From: a virus
Virus record (IMG/VR): IMGVR_UViG_3300005563_000055
Coordinates: 1 to 41,763 of that record
Length of the DNA: 41,763 bases
Reading direction: 5' to 3' (one strand)
The notes beneath the pieces were generated by a model. The model saw only the letters and a program-made list of their open reading frames with translations, had not been told where the DNA came from and searched no databases. Positions 28,782 through 38,869 of the stretch are shown here, one piece after another. Position numbers and translations under genes: made by a program. Position 1 is the first letter of the stretch, and each line of letters starts with the position of its first letter.

Positions 28782-29381
28782 ATGATTCAAGATTTCATTC
28801 CGATTTATGATTTTAGCCTGATTGAAAAGGCTATTCAGGCTTTCTTTTGTCAGGATTCAACAGGAATGTTCGCAAAGCCAGCCGATGACACGGACATAAC
28901 CCGTGAGCAGTGGCAACCGCCAGCGGGTATGATTGCTTTTTACACGGCTTTTCAGTCTTTGACCTTCACCCAATGCCGCCCTCGTGTTTATATCTCGCAA
29001 TTTGACATTCAGGAGATGAAGCAATGGATTTTAGACGCGAATAACACGGCTAGAAACAAGGCGTGGGCTGGTAAAATCAGATTAGGAATAATCACCTTGC
29101 CTGATTACACTTTGCATACACAGTTGCGGGCATTGGTTAATGCAATCATCCCCACCTTACAACCTACGCCAGCCGTAGCCCCCGGCCCCAATTATGGCGA
29201 TGTCATTGGCATAACTGGATTAAACGCGCTGCTCCAATATCACGAATTGGGCAGGATTGAAGTCGAAAGCCAGAACACACAGGTTTCGGCTATTGACGAT
29301 ATCTATTTTTCACCCCTCACAGTCAACTTAACATTTTCCGTCCGTGCAAATGCGTGGCCGGGAGGAACATTAACCACTTAA
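28782..29381 (+). CDS. Candidate tail terminator-type protein, 199 aa
   Basis: 199 residues starting directly at the base after the previous TAA. N-terminal MIQDFIPIYDFSLIEKAIQA leads into alpha/beta segments; the C-terminal half has SQNTQVSAIDDIYFSPLTVN. Size and place fit a tail-terminator (gpU-like) or tail-completion protein. The sequence alone does not show it. The next gene starts five bases after the stop. Confidence 0.4.
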   Translation: MIQDFIPIYDFSLIEKAIQAFFCQDSTGMFAKPADDTDITREQWQPPAGMIAFYTAFQSLTFTQCRPRVYISQFDIQEMKQWILDANNTARNKAWAGKIRLGIITLPDYTLHTQLRALVNAIIPTLQPTPAVAPGPNYGDVIGITGLNALLQYHELGRIEVESQNTQVSAIDDIYFSPLTVNLTFSVRANAWPGGTLTT

Positions 29382-29386
29382 ACATT

Positions 29387-29917
29387 ATGTTTGTAACACC
29401 CGCAGTCCTTTACAATTCGGCTGGTTTGCCTCTTGGCTCCCGCGCCGTTGTCAACTTCTATCGTCCAACTTATGCAGCCGATACAACGGGCATTTATCCG
29501 CCCTTGTACACCGCTCCAAATGTCGCCGATGTTATTAGTTTTGGAAATGTCGGAAACGGAACACTTTTAGGCAGCTATATCATCGAAGACTTGAGTCTTG
29601 AACTTGCTGGGGCACCAATGGGGCGCACGGGCATCTTCTCGGAAGATTCTGGCGACCCGTCGTTGGTTCGCAAAGACCCGAAGCTGTCCCTTACGGCGCA
29701 GATGGCTGGCGCAGGCACTCCTACGCTTTGCCCCGGTGACTACTGCCAAATCAGTGTCGGCATGACGGCAGCATCAACCACGGCGGCACCCGCTCAAGTT
29801 CCAGCTTCGCGCTGGTTCATTGATTCTGATTCTGTTCAAGGCAGTCAGGTTAACAAGTTTGGCTTGAAGCTCTCGCTTGACCGCGTGAACAGTGACCCGA
29901 CACTTTCGCAGTTCTAA
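29387..29917 (+). CDS. Candidate major tail tube protein
   Basis: 176 residues with a beta-rich pattern (TPAVLYNSAGLPLGSRAVVN, and a C-terminal SQVNKFGLKLSLDRV). It follows the connector genes and precedes a helical protein and the tape measure, exactly where siphophages put the tail tube. Ala/Gly/Thr-rich loops are typical of tube subunits. There is no diagnostic motif. The ATG at 29387 replaces a longer in-frame start that would overlap the upstream gene. Confidence 0.5.
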   Translation: MFVTPAVLYNSAGLPLGSRAVVNFYRPTYAADTTGIYPPLYTAPNVADVISFGNVGNGTLLGSYIIEDLSLELAGAPMGRTGIFSEDSGDPSLVRKDPKLSLTAQMAGAGTPTLCPGDYCQISVGMTAASTTAAPAQVPASRWFIDSDSVQGSQVNKFGLKLSLDRVNSDPTLSQF

Positions 29918-29922
29918 ACAAC

Positions 29923-30750
29923 ATGGAAACAGGAGCGCGAGCATTTAGCGTCTCTGATTATCCGGCATATATCGAAGCGGTTGCGCGTGAAAATTTCATA
30001 CGCGGTTCGGCTTGCCTTGGATTTAACGAGAACATTCTAGGATATGAGGTAAAGCCCTTGACGGCTTACCACATACGATGGCTTGCGCTCGTTAAAAGCC
30101 CGTTCCTTGTCGGTGCACCATTGGATGCACTATGTGAGAAACCGGGTATCCTTAATGACATATTAAATTTTCTTTGGATTGTTTCGCCGATGTTCAAGCC
30201 GGGGAGTTTAACCAGTAAAAGTAACTGGCGTTTTCGTGACACACAAAGGGACAAGTTCAACAAGGCATTTTCCGGCATAATGTCGCGTAAGGTTGATGAA
30301 GTTTGCCAAGCAATACTAGATTACATCGAAGGCACATACATAGACGCGGACGATTCAGGAACTGGGGGCGACGACAAGAGCTATTTTGCCTTTGAAGTCG
30401 GCATAGCGCATGAATTAAACCATCACTACGGCTTACCGATTAACTTTTGGGAAAATCACAAGGAAAACTGGCTTCAAAGATTGCTTGGATTGAATAGAAA
30501 TCTTCCAAGCCCTATTCATGTCCCGTTGAAAATCATTTTTCAGCTAAGGAAATTTCGCGCCAAATGGGAAGACCCGAAAGCCATTGTCACAAACCGGAGC
30601 GAGCATCATTTACGCGATGCCCTGACTGAAATAAACCGCGAACAGCGAAAGCAGATGCGATATGAGGAATATGTAAAAGAACTAAACCAAGAAAAGCCTC
30701 CATTGTGCTCCGACTCGCTTAATTGCGACGTGGATTATTCCTCCAACTGA
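29923..30750 (+). CDS. Tail assembly chaperone candidate (before tape measure)
   Basis: 275 residues, helical and charged. It includes HELNHHYGLPINFWENHKEN and a basic C-terminal helix (NREQRKQMRYEEYVKELNQE). Many phages place a chaperone that binds the tape measure here; some are expressed as a frameshift pair. No slippery site or second frame was found, so only position supports the call. It ends two bases before the tape-measure gene. Confidence 0.45.
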   Translation: METGARAFSVSDYPAYIEAVARENFIRGSACLGFNENILGYEVKPLTAYHIRWLALVKSPFLVGAPLDALCEKPGILNDILNFLWIVSPMFKPGSLTSKSNWRFRDTQRDKFNKAFSGIMSRKVDEVCQAILDYIEGTYIDADDSGTGGDDKSYFAFEVGIAHELNHHYGLPINFWENHKENWLQRLLGLNRNLPSPIHVPLKIIFQLRKFRAKWEDPKAIVTNRSEHHLRDALTEINREQRKQMRYEEYVKELNQEKPPLCSDSLNCDVDYSSN

Positions 30751-30752
30751 TT

Positions 30753-32285
30753 ATGGCAACTGAAACCGAAGAATTTTTGATGCGGATGGGGTTTAATGCC
30801 GATGCTGTCACCCGTGGCACAACGGATATGCTGGCACGTCAACGTCGCGCTTCTCAGGAATATGTTGGTTTCTGGCAAGCCGCAATGAAAGAACGTGAAA
30901 TTTCAGAAGTGCGTTCAGCGGAAAGAATTGCTGCGGAACGCATGGCGATTGAAAAGGCTTCGGCAGCTAAATCATGGGCTTTGTATGAAGCCAATGTAGC
31001 AAATAAAAAGGCTTTGGACGAGGCTTGGATGGCAGAACGTGCGGCACAAATATCCATTGGCGGCGGCAGTGTTCCAGATTCTTTTAAGAAAAAAGCTGAA
31101 CATGGAGCAGAAGATGTTGCGCTAGGAGCCGCCGGCGGAGGTGCTGGCAGGGTTGCGGTTGATTCAGTTGCCCGCCGCGAAATGATTGTGATGACCCGTG
31201 AATTATTCAGCGGTAACTACAAAAGATTTTTTTCAAGCTTTTCTATTTTTCTGCAACACATGGGAAGCGCTGTTTCAATAATTGCAAGACTCGGAGGAAT
31301 TTTGGCGGCTGTTATTGGCGCAAGCGAGATTGCTGGATATTCAATCAAAGCCCGTCGCGCTGCCGAAGAATCAAGCAGGTCTAATAGGGCTTTGACGATT
31401 CAGGGAACGAATATCGGTTCGCGTGTTGAAGATGTCATTTACGACATGCTTAAAAATGGTAAGATAACCAAGGCGCAGGCAGATGCCATGCTTGGCGATG
31501 TACATTCAAATGAGGGAATCCGTCGTGTACAGCGTCAACTTTTGGACATAAACGACAAATCAGCAACTAAAAACGCGGAAGAATCAGCGCAGAAATCAAC
31601 CTATCAAAAGCGCATTGAAGATTCTCAAAAGGAATTGGACAACATAACCGCAAAAGAATATACCGCAGCCGAATACGCAAAAGACGAACAGGCGCGGCTC
31701 AAGCAGAACGAATACTTAAAAGAACGTATCGCCAAGCTGGATAAAGATTCGGTTGAATCGGCGCATCTTCAATCCATCGTGGCCGAAAACAATCTACAGA
31801 TTGAAAAGGACAAGGTAAAAGTCAGGCAGGAAATTGAAAAGTTGCAGGGGAAAGAAGAAAATATCCGCGCCAAGATGGATGCGAACAAAAAGAAGCTGTC
31901 TGAATCGGCGGCTGAATATCCCGCATTGTCTGATTTGGCTGGACGCGATTGGACAAAGGCATTTGCAGCACAATATGGCAAGGGCGGTCAATTTGATTTG
32001 GGTCTTGGGAACGGCCCATTGGCAGAACTAGCCCGCGAAGCCACTCGCGCAAAATATCAACAGATTTGGGACAGGACTTATGGAAATACGGCAATGGCCG
32101 AACAAGACAGGGTGCGCCAGATGAACGCGCTTTCAAAACTGTCGCAATATGGTGCGGCATCGCCAGAACAGAACATGCAACTTGTGGCCGAACAGACGCG
32201 GAGCATGGCGAATGATTTGCAATCCCTAATTAAGCAAGAGGCTGAACTGGCGGTTAATCTAAAGGGTGTGGAGGACAAGCCATGA
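30753..32285 (+). CDS. Candidate tape measure protein, short (510 aa)
   Basis: 510 residues from the ATG two bases after the previous stop. Long helical, coiled-coil regions (IEDSQKELDNITAKEYTAAE, then EKLQGKEENIRAKMDANKKK) surround one hydrophobic segment near residues 170-205 (SAVSIIARLGGILAAVIGAS). This is the usual tape-measure layout. At about 0.15 nm per residue it would set a tail of roughly 75 nm. The reading is by composition and position. It overlaps the next gene by ATGA. Confidence 0.65.
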   Translation: MATETEEFLMRMGFNADAVTRGTTDMLARQRRASQEYVGFWQAAMKEREISEVRSAERIAAERMAIEKASAAKSWALYEANVANKKALDEAWMAERAAQISIGGGSVPDSFKKKAEHGAEDVALGAAGGGAGRVAVDSVARREMIVMTRELFSGNYKRFFSSFSIFLQHMGSAVSIIARLGGILAAVIGASEIAGYSIKARRAAEESSRSNRALTIQGTNIGSRVEDVIYDMLKNGKITKAQADAMLGDVHSNEGIRRVQRQLLDINDKSATKNAEESAQKSTYQKRIEDSQKELDNITAKEYTAAEYAKDEQARLKQNEYLKERIAKLDKDSVESAHLQSIVAENNLQIEKDKVKVRQEIEKLQGKEENIRAKMDANKKKLSESAAEYPALSDLAGRDWTKAFAAQYGKGGQFDLGLGNGPLAELAREATRAKYQQIWDRTYGNTAMAEQDRVRQMNALSKLSQYGAASPEQNMQLVAEQTRSMANDLQSLIKQEAELAVNLKGVEDKP

Positions 32286-33187
32286 GCCAGCCCGTTACAC
32301 CAGCGGTCTTGTATCGCGCCGTTATCGGAACTGATTGCAAGCCATCCGGCCCAATCCGCAAGAAATTCCCGTTGCCGGAGCAAAGCCCTATCCAGCTTTC
32401 GGCTTATGCTTTCGAGCAGGATTTTGAGATGCTGATAAATGGGAATAATTTCCCGCCAGCAGCCAAGAATACGCCCTCTAGCGCATCTATAGCTGGCAAC
32501 CTCATATTCAATGGTCTGGGTGATGATAACGCAATCTTGACGGCATACACAGAGCCTACGCCTACACAGGCGGGCAAAGGCAAGTTCACGGCTACATTTA
32601 ACATCGTTCCATCCACTTGGTTTGATTCGGGAACGATTGAATACACGTTCCCCGGATTCCCCGGACTAATTGGCCAAACAGGTAGCCGCGACATTAGGCC
32701 AAAGGCCGTCAACACCAGAATAAAATACGAATACTTTGTAGTTGACCCGACTGGAATACTTAACGGTGGTATCGCTCTGGCTCCCGGCACCGGCCCAACT
32801 CCATCCACAATTCAAGATTCTGGCGGGAATCAGGTTCAAATAGTTTATGCCCGTGAATTTATTCCTGTGGTCAATAAATCTGTGTTCTGTGTCGCCCTTG
32901 GCGGCGTTCCTGATTACACGAATATCACCCAAAGCATAGTTCCGTTTGGCGGAAAAGTTGTCGGTTCACAAACCTATTATGAGACGCTTCCAAGTTACGA
33001 GCTATATCAATTATGGATTTCCAATGCGGCAGCTAACAATTGGTCATCAACGGTATGGGGCGGTGCACCTGAAGCTGCAACAAATCCACCTACAACTACG
33101 GGACAATTGGTGGCTTTAGACAGTGCTCCCAGTGTCTATGCCGGTCAGATTGTTTGCCGTGAAACAACTTACATTTTGGCCCAATGA
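32282..33187 (+). CDS. Minor tail protein candidate, 301 aa
   Basis: 301 residues, Thr/Ser/Pro-rich and beta-rich, with no signal peptide. It follows the tape measure, where distal tail or minor tail proteins lie. It does not resemble a known distal-tail family in a way I can name. The C-terminus (TTYILAQ) overlaps the next ATG by four bases. Tail association is inferred from position. Confidence 0.5.
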   Translation: MSQPVTPAVLYRAVIGTDCKPSGPIRKKFPLPEQSPIQLSAYAFEQDFEMLINGNNFPPAAKNTPSSASIAGNLIFNGLGDDNAILTAYTEPTPTQAGKGKFTATFNIVPSTWFDSGTIEYTFPGFPGLIGQTGSRDIRPKAVNTRIKYEYFVVDPTGILNGGIALAPGTGPTPSTIQDSGGNQVQIVYAREFIPVVNKSVFCVALGGVPDYTNITQSIVPFGGKVVGSQTYYETLPSYELYQLWISNAAANNWSSTVWGGAPEAATNPPTTTGQLVALDSAPSVYAGQIVCRETTYILAQ

Positions 33188-34323
33188 GCAAACCAAAAAC
33201 AGGAAATTTCGCTGGCATAAAGCTGGAAAATACCGATAAGAACGGTGCCAGAATCTTGCTGCCATCGGTTCAAAACGGTTTGATTGATACAGCCAACGCT
33301 TTCCGAAGGCTCAAGGTAATCGTGCCCATGACAGACGGCGTTAATACCTACCAAGGAAGGTTTGGTGAGGTTGTTTTAACGCCGGATGAAAGCACCATAA
33401 CACTTCCGCCGATGGTTTTGCCAGAAGCGTTTGCAAACATTGTTTCACCATCGGCTACAAATACTCCAAAGCAATTTGGATTTTACAATACAACAAACGC
33501 GAGCGGAGCATTGGATGGACTTGGAAATGCGGCAGCGAACTGGCTAGTTTTTCAAATGCGCGACGGCATATTCGGAGGCAGGAGTTTTTTTAATTCCGTT
33601 TCTGCAATAAATAATCTTTTTGATGATGGTTCAGCAAACGAAGGCGGAAACTTTGATATTCGGATGGGTATTCAAAACGATAATTCACTTTTTGATGAAT
33701 CTTCAACACCTGTTCCGATATCGGCATCTTACACACTTCTTAACAGCACGGCAGACACAATTTTATTTGACACAAACTTAAATTCATATCCTTTTGCGGG
33801 TCAGATTATACTAAATAACTCAGTCACCAATTCTGGTTTTGTTTATGCCTCTTTCTGGCTCGAAATAGTAGACTCTGTCGCAGATGGATATTATGCAAAG
33901 CTGGTTGGCAGAATGTGGGATTCTGGAAGTGTTGGCGGCAGGCAAAATAAGCCGTTTCCAAACAATGGGAAGAACATAATTCCTTTGTGCATAATTTCGG
34001 CCTCTGCGGGTTCGCTTTTTATTGAGCAAATCCAGATTGGGAACGTGGTTAATAAATACCCGTCCAATATTGGAACTGATTCTATCGGAGGACAAATGAC
34101 ATTCAGGGGAGACTATGTTTTAGACAATCTTGCAGGACAATACTTTTATCCCGGAGATTTTATCACCGATGGTCAGTTGCAGGTTAATACGGTTTCGCCA
34201 GCCGGAAATATGTTTTTGCCTTTGATTTTTATCCGAAAAACATACGGACAACAGCCAAATATACCACCCCAGCCGGGGGCGGATTGGCGGTGGATACAGG
34301 GAACACAGGTGCAGGCACCATAA
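33184..34323 (+). CDS. Minor tail/baseplate candidate, 379 aa
   Basis: 379 residues, beta-rich, with Asn/Gly-rich loops (ANWLVFQMRDGIFGGRSFFN, and a C-terminal GADWRWIQGTQVQAP). It lies between the tape-measure region and the giant spike, as do baseplate hub or receptor-interface proteins. No catalytic motif is visible. The assignment is by place only. Confidence 0.5.
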   Translation: MSKPKTGNFAGIKLENTDKNGARILLPSVQNGLIDTANAFRRLKVIVPMTDGVNTYQGRFGEVVLTPDESTITLPPMVLPEAFANIVSPSATNTPKQFGFYNTTNASGALDGLGNAAANWLVFQMRDGIFGGRSFFNSVSAINNLFDDGSANEGGNFDIRMGIQNDNSLFDESSTPVPISASYTLLNSTADTILFDTNLNSYPFAGQIILNNSVTNSGFVYASFWLEIVDSVADGYYAKLVGRMWDSGSVGGRQNKPFPNNGKNIIPLCIISASAGSLFIEQIQIGNVVNKYPSNIGTDSIGGQMTFRGDYVLDNLAGQYFYPGDFITDGQLQVNTVSPAGNMFLPLIFIRKTYGQQPNIPPQPGADWRWIQGTQVQAP

Positions 34324-34339
34324 TTCTAATTGACAAAAC

Positions 34340-37300
34340 ATGAAAAACCACATACAACTTTCTGTAGTGAAAAGGCTTATTTTATCGTTAACCCTACTGT
34401 GTTTTGTCTTTCAGGCACACGCTGCCACGATAACATTTGCCCTGACAAACTCGCTTGGACAGCCTGACACAAATGTTATTCGGGGTTTCCCGCTTGTCGC
34501 CTATCCAAACGCAGACGGCTCGTGGACTACGGCTGGATTGCCGTTCAGAATCACACCCACAAACGGCATTGCCTCAATCAATCTTGCGGCTGGCAATTAT
34601 CTTCTAACTAATTCAACTCTGGTTTCCCCATCGTATGTTAACCCATCTGGATTCGGAACGCAGCAGGGCGTGATTATAGCTGTTCCCGCCGCTAATGGAA
34701 CCTACCCGTTTGGATTGCTGGCAATCAGCGGATATAATACCTACAACTACAACGGTTCAACTGCCTTTGGAAACACCAACACGTCAACAGTTGGTCAGGG
34801 CACAAACGTAGTAATTCAGACGAATTCAAATTCGTACACTGTTCAGGTGCCAAACCAATCATTTTTAACCAACGGATTACCATCTAAACTAGACGTGACA
34901 AATATTGTCAACGCCATCACTACAAACAATCCGGCTGGTTATATTTCATCGGCGGCAACAAACTTGATTTGGGCCGTGTTGCCTCAAACCAATGGATTTG
35001 GCAACATTGTAGCCTCAAACGCATCCAGTTTTGTCACTCCCGTTTCTTTGATTGATGCGACAAATAAAGCTTATTTGGCTTGGCTTACGGCATTACAGGC
35101 AACCAATACCGCCCTTAAAAGCCAGCTTCAATTAGGAAGCACCATACTGACAAATATTTCTAATACTGGGGCTTGGACAAATTCTCTGGTGGCAGGAGCT
35201 GGAGCCAATATTTCTACAAATCTGGGCGTCGTTACAGTATCTGTAACATTTGGTACAAACGGGCTGGCGACAACCAACTTTGTGACAAATGCCATATCAG
35301 CGGCCATAAACTCGGCAACGAACGGTTTCGTTTCTTCCAATATAACAAACGGCCTAGCCACGACAAATTATGTCGATACTGCAACAAACGGCTTTGTTCT
35401 TTCGTCCATTACCAACGGGCTGGCGACGACGAATTATGTTAACATAGCTACAAACGGGCACGTTTTGGCCTCAATCACCAACGGGTTGGCTACCACAAAC
35501 TACGTTAACACCTCAACCAATACTATTGGCGTTCAGAGCGGCTTGATGGCATTCCAGCAAACGAATGTTTGGGCAACTTTCAACTATGTAACCAACTCCA
35601 TAATAATTACCAGCAATGTTTTGTCTTCAGTTGGCGGAACGGCTTCAAATGCGATTTCTAACTTTAATGGACGCGGAACAAACACCGTGCTGACAAACGC
35701 CATTTCAATTTATGTAACCAACATGACAATCATCGGCGGCATTGGGAATGACGCAAATCCACCAAGCACTTCTTCGAGGGCTATTGTTTTGGGTGGCAGC
35801 GGAAATTCAATCGTAAATACGCCCCTCTATGTGACATTGATTGGCGGTCTGAATAACACTGTTTCTGGAAACTATTCGGCCATAATCGGGGGTGCCGCCA
35901 ATACCGCAAACGGACTTCATGGATTTATTGCCGGAGGAAATGGGAATTTGTCACAGGGAACCGATGAGGCAATAGTTGGCGGAAACAATAACTGGATTTC
36001 GGAATCTGGCACATCCTCCGGCGGCGCATCGTTCATAGGTGCTGGATTTAGCAATAGGATAACGAATTCATTTTATGGTTTTAGTGAAGGCGCAAACAAC
36101 TTTATAACCAATGCAAGTTATTCGGTGGCGATGGGAAATAATTCCGCCATATCAAATGGAAACTCTTTTGTATGGTGCGACGGCTCAGTGGGCGCATTTG
36201 GAACACTTGCTCCATTCTGGACAACGGCAACGAATCAATTTTTGATTCATGCGACTGGTGGATTTGGTTTAAATACAAACAATCCAGCGGGTTATTCAAT
36301 GAATGTTAACGGCTCAATCAATGCCACAAATATGTATGTCAATGGCGTAGCCGTTGCAACAACTTCATCGGCGGGCAGCGTTGGCGGCTTAACAAATATA
36401 ACCGTCGCCACAAACGGAACAGTTTACACAGTTTCCGTCCCCACTCAGGCGTTTTTGACCAATGGATTTACCACGATGGTTTATTCAAATCCCGCGAACA
36501 TCGCTACAGTTGCTTATGTCAATACAGTTGGCCTTGGAGCAACAAATCTTGCATATCTTGTCGGACAGAGCGCAACCAACCTTTCTTATTTGATTGGACA
36601 GGCCGGTACAAATCTGTTTAACCAATCAGGTGTAAGCCTGACCAACATATCGTCAACCATCAGCAACAACCTGTTAAACTTTGTTCAAATCACAAACGGA
36701 ACTGCTTTTTATCCTACACTAAAGAGCAATATCACCCTGAACTATTTTCCTTGGCTTTATACCACAACCAATGTTTTGGGAATCAATGGCGCGGGCGTTG
36801 TTCCCGCAAATGGGACATATCTTCAAATCGCAGTTGGCACATGGACTAATATCATCGGCAACGGCTCGGATGTCATATTCCAAAATCCGACATATTATCT
36901 GCGAACAAATCTGGTTAACCTTTATTCAACTTCAAACCTGTTCTTTAATTCAACATGGGTTAATGTCGTTGGTTCAACCGCAGTTCCTACCAACAGCGGA
37001 TTTGGATATATAGCCAATCATAATGGGCAATGGGATACAAACCTATGGGCACAGGGGCTTGTTGGAATTGTTCCGATGAGTTCTTTAGATACGACCAAAG
37101 TTGTCACCAATAATTCAAATCCGAACTTTAACAATACTGCTGTTGGAAATCTTACTGTTAACGGATTCCAAACGAACAATAGCAGTATGTATTTTATCAG
37201 CAGTATCAATGGTGGAAGATTTAATGGAGACGGCGGAGGATTGACAAATCTTACTGTAAATAATTATGTTCAGGGTTCATTGACAAATAGCGAAACCTTT

Positions 37301-38869
37301 ATCCTCTATACCAACAATTTGGCATTTGTTCCGGGATTCGGCTACACAAATTGGCCATCGAGCACTACGGCGGGTATTCAGGAAATCATGAACATGTTTC
37401 GCTTCAAGGCTAATCCTAACCCGGCGGGCGGTGTCTCCATACGACTGGCGTCAATAGGCACCTCAAATAAGCCAGCGTTCTATCCTATTACAACCTGTAT
37501 TAATGCCACCAATTATTTCACTCTGCAAGGTAACGGACTTGGTGCAACCGTAATTGAGTACAAAGGTGCCAGTATTGGCACAACGAATGACACCATTCCC
37601 GCCGCGCTGATGTTCTACACTCCACCGCTTGTTTCCAATGGAAGCAGCAATGCACTAAATTATTTTGAGATGCATGACCTTGCGTTGGTCAGTGATATTG
37701 ACTGTCCTGCCGCCATGATTGTGACCTATGCAAATGCATTCAACATTTCACGCTGTCAGTTCGGCAGCACCAATCTGCTTTACCAGACTAATTTTGTTTC
37801 TTCACCAGCCTACGTTGGCTCATCTTCAACCGCTCCACGCGGATTGATTGGCGTTTATATGCAAGGGCCCGGAAACAATCAGGACGCTTTTTACAACTGC
37901 TTCTTTCAGGATTTGGCGGATGGCATATTCGCTGATGGTGTCGATTGGGGCATTGTTCAGGATTGCCATTTTGGCTCTATTTCAATGCTTAATAGTTCAA
38001 CATTCACTAATACTTGGAATACCAATGTTCAGTTTCATGTCGGCTCAGCCATTGCCATGAGCAACCCCGGACTTGGTTGGGTTCTGAGAAATATCCATTC
38101 ACTAAATTGCAATACATTATTTTACTCGCCATCATCGCCAAATTTGGCCTGTTACGATATGGAGGTTGAATCTTGTAATTATTATTCCATGGGATGTTTA
38201 CCGATGACTTATGCAAAAATATTGCCATCTGGAACCTTGGCTGCTTGGAGCGATGTTAATACATTTTATCAAGCTACAGGTACACAAACATCAGATGTAG
38301 GCAATGGCTATCTGATTGGCATGGATGGTGATGATGACTTACAATTTACCATCCGTGATGATACAGGCCGTGACCTGTTAAAGCTCCCGAACGCATTTGA
38401 GGAAACCGAAACCGGTACTGGCGGTATTCTTGGCGGCGGTTATATGACTTGGAATAATCATGGCGTGTTTTCGTTTAATGGCGGCGGAATAACCAACCTG
38501 AACGCAAACGCATTCGCTAAATCAACGGCCAATATCCCGACAAATACCGCCGCGATTCTTGCCACATCAGCAAACAATACCAATAACTTTACAACTGGAA
38601 CGGTTTACACCGCCCCAAATCAGCGCTCAACTCTTTCTGGCTCTGTATTCCTTTCATCGGCGGTTGGCGGAAGTGCCAACATATTACTTGCATATACAAA
38701 CAATGGACAGGCAGCGTTTTTACCAATGCAAAAAGGTTCTGGGATAGCTATTCAAGATTATGAGCCATTTAGCATACCTCTTTCTCCCAATGCGACTTTC
38801 AGTTTTATTTCAACAATGGGCAGCGGCGCGAGCGGATATGTAACCAATGCAATACTTTGGAAACAATGA
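34340..38869 (+). CDS. Giant tail spike/fibre with signal peptide, tandem repeats and beta-helix-like region
   Basis: 1509 residues. Residues 1-29 are a Sec-type signal peptide (LILSLTLLCFVFQAHA). At about 306-395 three 22-residue repeats carry TNGLATTNYV. At about 467-613 a run of short GG/GN/GA turns (IVLGGSGNSI, IIGGAANTAN, VGGNNNWISE) resembles the head of YadA-type trimeric adhesins. At about 1007-1290 the pattern of short strands (MHDLALVSDIDCPA, SRCQFGSTNL, VQDCHFGSIS) looks like a right-handed beta-helix of tail spikes or lyases. No active site is identified. Receptor binding is the likely role. The signal peptide is unusual for a virion protein. Confidence 0.75.
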   Translation: MKNHIQLSVVKRLILSLTLLCFVFQAHAATITFALTNSLGQPDTNVIRGFPLVAYPNADGSWTTAGLPFRITPTNGIASINLAAGNYLLTNSTLVSPSYVNPSGFGTQQGVIIAVPAANGTYPFGLLAISGYNTYNYNGSTAFGNTNTSTVGQGTNVVIQTNSNSYTVQVPNQSFLTNGLPSKLDVTNIVNAITTNNPAGYISSAATNLIWAVLPQTNGFGNIVASNASSFVTPVSLIDATNKAYLAWLTALQATNTALKSQLQLGSTILTNISNTGAWTNSLVAGAGANISTNLGVVTVSVTFGTNGLATTNFVTNAISAAINSATNGFVSSNITNGLATTNYVDTATNGFVLSSITNGLATTNYVNIATNGHVLASITNGLATTNYVNTSTNTIGVQSGLMAFQQTNVWATFNYVTNSIIITSNVLSSVGGTASNAISNFNGRGTNTVLTNAISIYVTNMTIIGGIGNDANPPSTSSRAIVLGGSGNSIVNTPLYVTLIGGLNNTVSGNYSAIIGGAANTANGLHGFIAGGNGNLSQGTDEAIVGGNNNWISESGTSSGGASFIGAGFSNRITNSFYGFSEGANNFITNASYSVAMGNNSAISNGNSFVWCDGSVGAFGTLAPFWTTATNQFLIHATGGFGLNTNNPAGYSMNVNGSINATNMYVNGVAVATTSSAGSVGGLTNITVATNGTVYTVSVPTQAFLTNGFTTMVYSNPANIATVAYVNTVGLGATNLAYLVGQSATNLSYLIGQAGTNLFNQSGVSLTNISSTISNNLLNFVQITNGTAFYPTLKSNITLNYFPWLYTTTNVLGINGAGVVPANGTYLQIAVGTWTNIIGNGSDVIFQNPTYYLRTNLVNLYSTSNLFFNSTWVNVVGSTAVPTNSGFGYIANHNGQWDTNLWAQGLVGIVPMSSLDTTKVVTNNSNPNFNNTAVGNLTVNGFQTNNSSMYFISSINGGRFNGDGGGLTNLTVNNYVQGSLTNSETFILYTNNLAFVPGFGYTNWPSSTTAGIQEIMNMFRFKANPNPAGGVSIRLASIGTSNKPAFYPITTCINATNYFTLQGNGLGATVIEYKGASIGTTNDTIPAALMFYTPPLVSNGSSNALNYFEMHDLALVSDIDCPAAMIVTYANAFNISRCQFGSTNLLYQTNFVSSPAYVGSSSTAPRGLIGVYMQGPGNNQDAFYNCFFQDLADGIFADGVDWGIVQDCHFGSISMLNSSTFTNTWNTNVQFHVGSAIAMSNPGLGWVLRNIHSLNCNTLFYSPSSPNLACYDMEVESCNYYSMGCLPMTYAKILPSGTLAAWSDVNTFYQATGTQTSDVGNGYLIGMDGDDDLQFTIRDDTGRDLLKLPNAFEETETGTGGILGGGYMTWNNHGVFSFNGGGITNLNANAFAKSTANIPTNTAAILATSANNTNNFTTGTVYTAPNQRSTLSGSVFLSSAVGGSANILLAYTNNGQAAFLPMQKGSGIAIQDYEPFSIPLSPNATFSFISTMGSGASGYVTNAILWKQ
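35255..35520 (+). repeat. Tandem 66-base coding repeats in the spike gene
   Basis: Three copies of a 22-codon unit (TNGLATTNYVNxATNGxVLxSI) follow an extra leading half unit. The amino-acid pattern is well kept but codons differ between copies (for example ggcctagcc, gggctggcg and gggttggct for Gly-Leu-Ala), so the array is not new and appears to be under protein-level selection. It probably forms a repeated trimeric stalk element. Confidence 0.75.
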
